This document shows, piece by piece, positions 57,790 to 64,000 of a stretch of 64,000 bases of DNA. Each line of letters opens with the position of its first letter. Position 1 is the stretch's first letter. The notes below the pieces were generated by a model that was given only the letters and a program-made list of their open reading frames with translations, was not told the DNA's origin and ran no database searches. The DNA comes from Symsagittifera roscoffensis. Taxonomy: Eukaryota; Xenacoelomorpha; Acoela; Convolutidae. The stretch is from positions 27,473,547-27,537,546 of the forward strand of contig NC_087067.1 in assembly GCF_963678635.1 (NCBI RefSeq), written 5' to 3'. The position numbers were made by a program, and so were the translations under genes.

Positions 57790-58210
57790 TACTCATGAAT
57801 GTAGTGAATACTCTTATATAGGTTTAAGTGATTTTTTGTTGTTTTTTTAGGAAAAAGTGTTAAATTGCTCCAATAAGTACAGATGTGCATTCATACCTCT
57901 TAATGCATTCATGAATGCACTTAGGTATATATGCACTTTTTGAGTTCAATTGAAATTCATCTGCTGAAAGTTACGTAAATAGCACAAGTTATGTAAATAA
58001 CACAAGTTACGTAAATAGCACAAGTTACGTAAATAACACTCTCCAAATACGAACGTGGAAATGGCTATTTGGAAAGTGGATATTATTTTTTTTGATTTCC
58101 TGCGGAATAAAAACTTACCTACATATCCAGTTTTTTCTACTTGGGTTCCATGTTATCATCAAAGCGCCAGTCATAAATTGTTCTAGATATTCAAAGAGCT
58201 TAAATGGCAT
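57790..58210 (+). repeat. Repeat family D, copy with perfect palindrome
   Basis: Partner of 7795-8215: gtagtgaatactcttatata, the perfect 16-base palindrome tgcattcatgaatgca (57903-57918), the expanded ttacgtaa array, aaatacgaacgtgg, then cataaattgttctagatatt and caaagagcttaa. The two copies are at opposite ends of the window. Confidence 0.65.
57971..58042 (+). repeat. 18-bp tandem repeat, four copies
   Basis: The unit ttacgtaaatagcacaag recurs at 57971, 57989, 58007 and 58025 with one or two substitutions per unit. The related copy at 8030 has only one unit (gacgtaaatggcac), so the expansion happened within this family D copy. Each unit contains ttacgtaa, itself a palindrome. Confidence 0.8.
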
Positions 58211-58650
58211 CTAATTTTTCATTTATTTAATTTACTCAATGTAAATTTAAATCAGCACGAAATATAGAATAAAACAGGAATGTATTTAGCGTATTTTATT
58301 CTAATAATGAGACCAACTGACTTAACTCAATTCAGTTTGGAACGCATTAATCCGCTGCTTACGCGGGTTATGAGAACGCAGTATATGCGCGTTTTTTGTC
58401 ACAAACTGGCCAAATTAGCAATTTTCAAATTCCAATAACTTTACGGGAAAATATTACAGGTGATTTTTCTTACAATTGAGCTCTTGAAAAAAAAATTCTT
58501 TCATATAGTATAAAAAATTCCGTCAGAAATATATAGCCGAAAAGTCGAAATTAGTTTGAATAAAAAACCCACCCTAAGCAATAATATTCCGCTTTTTCAC
58601 CGAAAGTAGGAACAATTATGTATCAGTTTGTGAGTTTTTTTTTGTTTCAG

Positions 58651-58768
58651 TTGCATCATGCCGCCATGGGAAGATTCGCTGCTCCACCTCATCTCAGTGC
58701 TTCAGGGACAGGAATGCCCCCCTCTAATACAGACCCAACTGCCGCCGCCATATTAGCTTTTCATCACG
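58651..58768 (+). CDS. MYND-finger protein, coding exon 6 (residues 1260-1298)
   Basis: The short 118-nt exon after ttttgtttcag is phase 0 at its start and reads LHHAAMGRFAAPPHLSASG, then MPPSNTDPTAAAILAFHH. The donor cacg|gtaaat after 58768 is phase 1. It is Ala/His/Pro-rich, matching exons 4 and 7. There is no known domain. The exon is small enough to be missed by gene finders, but both splice sites and phases fit. Confidence 0.7.
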
Positions 58769-59693
58769 GTAAATACACAAATTTTTTTACACAAAAATTT
58801 TAAACCCTCCCTCCCACTGAAATTATCATGATGTATTTTTGGCCTTTTTCGACAGGCAGAAGCAAGTTCTTTGATCTGTAGTTATTTATCCAGATCTGAT
58901 AAAAATATTTAGCTGACAAAGTTCCAAGCTTCTAACAGTTATTAATGAGACCGCATTAGCCTGCTGGTAAAAATTTCACGTTTCTGCACATTTTCTAAAA
59001 GGCCTCAGCGGAATCTCCATTTTGGCAAGTTAATGTCTTTTGCTTTGATTTCTTTTTTCCCTGTGGCTCTCTTGGCTTCAAAGCAGTTCGCTAGATCGAG
59101 ACCGAAAGTTTGCAGTATAAATATATTAGATATGCCCGTTCTCAATTCAATTATTCTCCGCACGGATTTGAACCTCGGGTATTCTGCTCTGAACGAAGCC
59201 ATGTTTCACAGGGAGTCTTAATCTTAGGCCAATCAAACTCTTCAAAAGCGTCGACCCATAACTGAAGTGTAACACAGGGATCTTAAGTAATTTTTAAAAC
59301 GATTTGCACCGTCTTGTTGTACATTGACTTACCTTCGTTCATATTTGATGCGGAGACAGACTTTCGTTGTAAATATGCAAAGTACCGCCTTGATGCTGAC
59401 GAAACCGCAACGAGGGATAGTAGTAACTCTTTCAGCAAAACTGGCAGTAGCCTGCAAAAGTATACCAAGGTTTCTTATGCAGAAAGCACGAAGTGCATGG
59501 ATGTTGTGCGTGCTCGATACCATGTTGTCTTTGTACTACCTTCGGCCATAGTCTCTTCTCTACTCCGTGATTTGTCTGAACAAAATTTTTTTAAAGTATC
59601 TCTCTTTTGGAGTCACTATGAGATCTTGTATCGTAATGTTTAAAGTATGTGTAAAAAGTCAATTTTGCTGATTAAGTTGATGATGTTATTTAG
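58769..59693 (+). other. Intron 6
   Basis: GT-AG, 925 bases, phase 1. The acceptor is gatgttatttag. Overlapping frames at 59283-59643 on both strands have no family resemblance and are taken as chance. Confidence 0.6.
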
Positions 59694-59998
59694 AGTCACA
59701 ACGAAAAGCAGCAGCAGCTGCTATTAATGCGGCCGCCTTGCAACAACAACAGCACCATCCGATGCCGCCATCTGCCGCCGCCGCAATCAACGCAGCAGCC
59801 GCACATCACTACAATCAACATCGACAGCAGAGCGCGAACAGCAGTGCTACCGGAATGCAGCAGTCGCCGCAAGGTCCTCCCGGACAGCATCATGGAAGTG
59901 CTACGACTGTGAACAGTGCTGCAGCCGCTCACGCTTTGTCTTCAAATCACCACAATCCCTACGGAATAGGATCGGCCGTTTCTGCCGCTAATCATTTG
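59694..59998 (+). CDS. MYND-finger protein, coding exon 7 (Ala/Gln/His-rich, residues 1299-1400)
   Basis: Phase 1 join. The frame begins SQRKAAAAAINAAALQQQQ and continues with alternating Ala, Gln, His and Ser runs, ending NPYGIGSAVSAANHL. The donor atcatttg|gtaagt after 59998 is phase 0. The SQRKAAAAAINAAA segment should form a helix. The rest is low complexity typical of disordered activation or condensation regions of nuclear proteins. It cannot be assigned to a family. Confidence 0.75.
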
Positions 59999-60837
59999 GT
60001 AAGTTTTCAGTCTTAATTGACTGGTTAAAAAAACGACTTTTGGTTAAAAAAACGACTTGTAAAGTGTTCATCAACGAAACGATTTTTCACTTATTTAGGT
60101 CGTCTATAGTTTGTTCACGCTCAAGTCAATGTGTTGTTTAATGTTTCCTCAAGTCACCCTAGCAAAACTCTAGAAGCGCGATTTTGCTTTAAGTAAGATC
60201 GTTAAAGTTTGAGTCTGGGAAATTGTTCAACATTTTTCGATGATAAATAGCCGAATCTTAATATCAAGAACGTAATGGAAATAACTGTCGGAAGAAAAAA
60301 CAACAGAAAGAACTGAAAGAGTTACGTGGTTGGGTTCCAAAAATAGCAAAATGGTTATTTCACGCTGTTGGTTGAAATTAGCCAAGAAATGAACCGTTCT
60401 ATTCTGGAAAAATGACAACTACGTTCCATGCACAAGATTCTCCAAAGCAGTTATGTTGTCTCTTACATTTGACCAACTTTCTGGTGTACGAGCCTAAGAC
60501 CTTTTAATATCTGTATCGTCAAAAAGATGCGACCGTTTTTTGGCGCCGGACCACGTAACTATGTAAGTTCATTTGTCTGTCGTTGTTCCACCAAATAAAT
60601 TCATCTAGCAATTTCAACCCTTTATATTAAAAAGTTGCAACGCAAATGACAAAACGTGAAGAAAAAAAATTGATCATTTGATTGTTGGAATATGTAGTAG
60701 TAGACTCTATTAGTAGTAGACCGTTGAGTATAGGAACCAATTATTGACGCTGATTTAACCATTGAGTGCTGAAGCTTCTCAGATGCTAGTCGGCGCTGAG
60801 CTTCTCACGGACTACACTACGATTATGAGTTTTCCAG
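59999..60837 (+). other. Intron 7
   Basis: GT-AG, 839 bases, phase 0. The acceptor is gagttttccag. No repeat or gene was recognised. Confidence 0.6.
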
Positions 60838-61080
60838 GTCGATAATGGTGGCGGAGTCAACACACATTCGCCCATATCGAGACAACTCAGAGGAGGAGGA
60901 AATGGGGGTGGTGTCTCGACAGACGCCGACTCCTCTGGCCCTGTGTCCTCCCATCAAAATCCAGTTGGCAGCAACATGCACTCGAAGCCTCCCGGATCCC
61001 ATTGTGCTAACTGTGGCGGAGAGGCCATCTATCTGTGCTCCGGCTGTAGAAAGATCTGGTACTGCAGTCAGGACTGTCAA
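60838..61080 (+). CDS. MYND-finger protein, coding exon 8 (start of MYND finger, residues 1401-1481)
   Basis: The 81-codon exon joins in phase 0. After a Gly/Ser-rich linker comes a MYND zinc finger: Cys at 1456 and 1459 (C-A-N-C), 1467 and 1470 (C-S-G-C), then YCSQDCQ with Cys at 1476 and 1480. The spacing and the ANCG-x-EA start are of DEAF-1/ETO (MTG) type. MYND fingers are protein-interaction modules that bind short proline-rich ligands in corepressors. The donor gactgtcaa|gttagt cuts the finger after the sixth ligand; the remaining His and Cys must be in an exon past the window. Named families are doubtful because neither SAND nor NHR domains are seen. Confidence 0.85.
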
Positions 61081-61299
61081 GTTAGTACCATATACTTTTT
61101 TTAAAACGTCTATCCTGTTTTCGGCGTTGATGACGAGAGATTTTTCATTTATATAGGTTGCTGAAAAATCTAAAGCTTGGACTTTTTGTATCCTTTCCAT
61201 AACCAATGATTTTGCTCCTGGTTAAGAATCCAACAATTTGGATAATTCCTACAATTTCTTCACGCTCAAATTTGAGGTTTCGCTGTTTGACGTTTGATT

Positions 61300-61760
61300 T
61301 CTTTTTCAGTTCAATTTATTTGTTTTGTCAAAGGAAAGACAATTCCACTGTCGATCAGAAAAAGTATAAAGATCACGAAACACTTGATCGACTTTTAGTT
61401 TCGAGTGTAATTTAATTTACAGATGTCCCACTGGAATAAAAAGCTTTACCTGTTGATCCAGCTTTCTCAAATTGAGTTACTTTTAGCTACAAAATGTCAA
61501 TCATAAATTGTTAATGAAATTCAAAGAGCTGTAATGCCATATATTTTTTTACTTCGTGATTAAAAAAACAGGAAAAACTTGTTCAAGTTTTAGCATCGAA
61601 AGTGGATTTCAATTTTCAGATATCCTAGCGGCATTTTCAGATATCCCAGCAGTTGAATCAGTTTTTTCAAATTGAGTTAATTTTTTGAACAAAGTGTGGC
61701 AATCATTAATTCTTATTTACCTTAGCGAGCTAAAGAGCGTATTGTATTAGTACAAACCCT
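61300..61760 (+). repeat. Repeat family D, copies in intron 8
   Basis: aagatcacgaaacacttgat matches the stretch at 45685-45705. ttgatccagctttctcaaat, gtcaatcataaattgttaat and aattcaaagagctgtaatgc follow in family order. A second cagatatcccagcagttgaa stretch near 61640 shows part of the unit repeated. Confidence 0.6.
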
Positions 61761-61898
61761 CTTTTGTTCCAACGTAACGCACAAATAAAAGTGGTCTATT
61801 ATTTAGTGGCACTTGCTATAATCATGGTTTGTAGCAATGGATATTTTATATCTTCTGGTCTCTTTTGTTATTTGTGGCTAGTTTTTGCTATTTATTAA

Positions 61899-61970
61899 GC
61901 GTCTGAGGCTGAGTGGTTAGTGGGCGAGACTCATAATCTCTAGGTCGGAGATCGAATCCGCGACAGACGT
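61899..61970 (+). tRNA. tRNA-like sequence, anticodon CAT (SINE head or pseudogene)
   Basis: The 72-base sequence has an acceptor stem pairing at all seven positions (gcgtctg with cagacgt, last pair G-T). The A-box-like aggctgagtgg (61906-61916) has A where the conserved T8 should be. The anticodon arm gaga/tctc with loop ctcataa places CAT at 61932-61934, as in tRNA-Met. The B-box region agatcgaatcc has two substitutions and only four T-stem pairs. The loss of T8 and the B-box changes suggest it is not a working tRNA. Its tail resembles the one after 49292, so it is probably a SINE head. Confidence 0.55.
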
Positions 61971-62220
61971 TTCTACTTTTTCTTATCGCACTTTAAACAG
62001 CTGCGTTTTTGTCGTATTATTGCTGTGTGAAATTCAATGAGCTGTAAGGCTATATATGTTTTAACTTCGAGAATTGAATGTCAGGAAGATTTTTTTTTCA
62101 AAAAGATAGTTTTATCTCTGTTTCCTTGCGCTCATTGACTTTTGCCAACCCTCTGTTGGCTATGTGTTCTAATACTGTACTTTTTTCCGTTTAAATTTTT
62201 GTATTAAAAGTTGGTTGCAA
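61971..62220 (+). repeat. SINE tail followed by family D sequence
   Basis: tttctactttttcttatcgc and gctgcgtttttgtcgtatta match the tail after 49292. From about 62028 the sequence becomes family D (gaaattcaatgagctgtaag, ttcgagaattgaatgtcag, ccaaccctctgttggctatg). The abrupt junction suggests either a composite element or insertion of one into the other. Confidence 0.5.
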
Positions 62221-62284
62221 ACATGAGGTTTACCTAGACTTAGAATCAGGTATCAATAACACTTGCGAAACATGTAGTTTCAGG

Positions 62285-62690
62285 GGAGGGCTTGAAAATT
62301 TAAAATTTTATTTGATCAAATTAATTTTTTTTGGCTCAGTTTGTCTGCTCTAATTTTGTCGGTTTCGTTGCCACATCACGGTTTTTACTTGTGCTGTAAG
62401 CAACTCTCATTGTACTTGCAAGTGCAATTGTTCTAGGTAGTTTCAGGGGACTCAAAAGTTTAAAAACATTTTTTATATTTAAAAAAAATTCTTCATTTGC
62501 CTCAACTTGTGCCTGCTCAATGATTGTCAGCTCAGTTGCCTCATCGCGGATACGTATTTTTCTTGTTCTGTAAACAACTTTCATTGACGTTGCAAGTGCA
62601 GGTGTTGATTAATCTTTTTCAAGGGGGACTTGAAAGTTTTTAAATTTAATATATTTTTTCCGGCTCCTTGTCTTTTTAAAGATAGTCGGC
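62285..62690 (+). repeat. Degenerate tandem repeat S3, second site
   Basis: Units with gtctgctctaattttgtcgg, gttgccacatcacgg, cttgtgctgtaagcaact and cttgcaagtgcaattgtt are spaced about 170-185 bp, with a third weaker unit near 62640. They are similar to 29395-29810. Confidence 0.65.
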
Positions 62691-63089
62691 TTTGTTTCTT
62701 CTTCGAAAGTTTTGTTTTGTTGAGAACTTTATATTCAATTGTCTGGTGTTTTTGCATAAAATGAATTTCCGCCGAGACTTACGAAACTTTGTTTTTGTGG
62801 ACCTAGTTTTTTTTGGCTTTTTTCATTCTTTGTCGAATTGTTTTTTATGTTTGTAATAGAAATATCTTTGTTGGCTTCATATAGTGTTTGGTTAATATTT
62901 TCTTTGGTATTATACATAGTTCACTATTCACTGATTTTATGCATTCATTGTGTTATTTTACTAGCGTACTTTTTTATACTGTTCTCCCATAATTTGTTTA
63001 TCAAGAAATCAAGAGATGATAGTTAATAGCTCGCAAGCTTCACATTAGAGATCTGCTGCTCAACCAATGACATCGATCGAAACAGTATT

Positions 63090-63180
63090 TAATTTACTTA
63101 CGCTTGCGATTAGCAAGAGTTGTCAAACGGAATGTAGACTTTTCGGGCTAACAACTAGCTTAACAAAATTGGTTGAATGA
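63090..63180 (+). repeat. cttgcg hairpin family copy
   Basis: acgcttgcgattagcaag, then cggaatgtagacttttcggg and ctaacaactagcttaacaaa, parallel 36783-36850 and, more weakly, 54315-54400. This is a dispersed repeat with a small hairpin at its start. Confidence 0.5.
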
Positions 63181-63239
63181 ATCACTTGTCTTGCTCAATG
63201 CACTTCACTAGACATGCTCAATTTTGTGACAATTCAGTT

Positions 63240-64000
63240 TTAACCACTGGGTGGGTTCTAGTTACTACAGTAGTTTCAGGGGGACTTCAAACTTTTCAAA
63301 GTTTTTACAACATCATTTTTCTTTCGCCTCAACTGGTGTCTGCTCAAAGATTGTCGGTCTTGTTTCCGCTTCGTAAGTTTGTTCAGTTGCTTGACAGGTT
63401 TACCTAAAATTCCTATTTGATAAAATAATAGGACTATGAAAGTGTATCGGATCCGGTTTTTTTTATTTGGGAAAATTGTATCACTTTTTGCAAAAAAAAA
63501 AATCAGTTTTTTTCCCAAAAACCTCTACCGATTTTCAAAAATAGGGTATCCATAGAAAAATCGCCTACATTCTAGTTTGCGTGCATACTACCTTGGTCTT
63601 TTTTGCTTTACCCCTTGAATTGGAGGTTGAATTGAACGGATTTGAAAAGTTCGCCTCCATAAGCGGTTAAGCCCAAATTTTTTACACTTTAAATTATGGC
63701 ACTGGGAATTGTCAAATTTTTTTTATTTTCTGACCGTTTTTTAATCTTTTATAACTTTCCTCGAAAAAGTTATCACCCTCGGGAAAGTCAATTTTTTGAG
63801 CGTTTTTTTCTAACTTTTATGAATTTACCGAGAAATACCCTCTCATATATTTTTGGGTTCAATCCATTCAAAGGACGGCTTTGTGTCACAAAAAATAATG
63901 GCCCTCGGAAAAGTCAAACTTTTATTTTTTAACAGTTTTTCGAAACTTTTCTCGAGAACTACCCTGCCAAACTTAAGTTTTGTGTTCAATAGAAATAACA
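63240..64000 (+). repeat. Long repeat L, copy 3 (cut by window end)
   Basis: agtttcagggggacttcaaa, ctcaactggtgtctgctcaa, gcggatttg-like, cctccataagcggtta and gaccgttttttaa occur in the order of copies at 20008 and 25627, but with more substitutions. At least two of the ~175 bp internal units are present before the window ends. Confidence 0.65.

Larger units (their letters stand above)
51174..58650 (+). other. Intron 5, 7.5 kb, repeat-rich
   Basis: GT-AG, 7477 bases, phase 0, the longest intron in the gene. From 51174 to about 53690 I recognise nothing, and the short frames there have no coding character. From 53690 on it carries family D pieces (53860-54200, 55250-55640, 56280-56600, 57790-58210), gcgaagc hairpins (55158, 55971), a cttgcg hairpin (54317) and an R2-like piece (57190-57350). 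A further small exon could be hidden here, but the phase 0 join between exons 5 and 6 does not require one. Confidence 0.6.
61081..64000 (+). other. Intron 8, beginning (runs off the window)
   Basis: Starts with gttagt in phase 0. I looked for the missing part of the MYND finger (a D-W...H...C stretch) in this 2.9 kb and did not find it. The interval holds family D pieces, a tRNA-like sequence, repeat S3 and a third copy of long repeat L. Confidence 0.6.

Noticed and set aside
41944-61080. Naming the gene as an ETO/MTG (nervy) or DEAF1 orthologue
   Set aside because: Only the MYND finger supports it. NHR1-3 and SAND sequences are not seen, so a gene symbol would overstate the evidence.
1-64000. 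CRISPR array, bacterial operon, rRNA genes or an integrated phage
   Set aside because: No regularly spaced identical repeats with unique spacers, no Shine-Dalgarno-spaced gene clusters and no rRNA-like stretches. All long frames are interrupted or intron-split.

Overview
The window comes from an animal (metazoan, probably invertebrate) nuclear genome. The evidence is an AT-rich background, one multi-exon gene with GT-AG introns of 0.6 to 7.5 kb, a metazoan-type MYND zinc finger, and a dense, mutually nested population of eukaryotic transposon remnants. These include a LINE-type reverse transcriptase, a Ty3/Gypsy integrase scrap, tRNA-derived SINE-like sequences, fold-back MITEs and degenerate satellite-like arrays. 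I cannot name the phylum. There is no operon, CRISPR array or bacterial signal.

1-19.5 kb is a transposon graveyard. Pieces of one LINE-like element occur on the minus strand (4360-5830 and 8216-10860) and on the plus strand (18104-19264, with its 5' part repeated at 13560-14187). A 4.54 kb block with breakpoints inside two opposed LINE copies is duplicated in tandem (9645-14187 and 14188-18733) with very few differences. A Ty3/Gypsy integrase fragment lies at 3314-3577, and mosaic repeat modules are shared among 1-540, 3483-4390 and 5868-7152.

20-27.4 kb holds degenerate satellite-like DNA: a 1.5-1.8 kb repeat in direct orientation on both sides of an array whose ~162 bp monomers form a 487 bp three-monomer higher-order repeat. 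27.4-40.9 kb is a gene-poor stretch with tRNA-derived relics, a palindromic Tc1/mariner-like MITE (38711-39365) and a small C-rich/G-rich island (38.1-38.5 kb).

41.6-61.1 kb carries the only gene I can support. It has eight coding exons on the plus strand whose splice phases agree at every junction (4443 nt, 1481 codons so far). It encodes a long, low-complexity Ser/Thr/Gln/Ala/His-rich protein with a PPPL...PLNLS segment (PLNLS resembles the CtBP-binding motif) and the first part of a MYND zinc finger of DEAF-1/ETO type. The last exon or exons lie beyond the window. By inference this is a nuclear corepressor or adaptor. I see no SAND, TAFH/NHR or PHD-bromo-PWWP domain that would place it in a named family. 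Its introns are filled with the same repeat families as the flanks.

I found no coherent undescribed multi-gene system. The more unusual material is structural: the LINE pair with a tandem duplication anchored in it, the higher-order repeat, hairpin-headed dispersed repeats, a SINE family with a shared tail, and the organisation of the MYND gene. All repeat and homology statements come from reading by eye; no alignment or database search was run.
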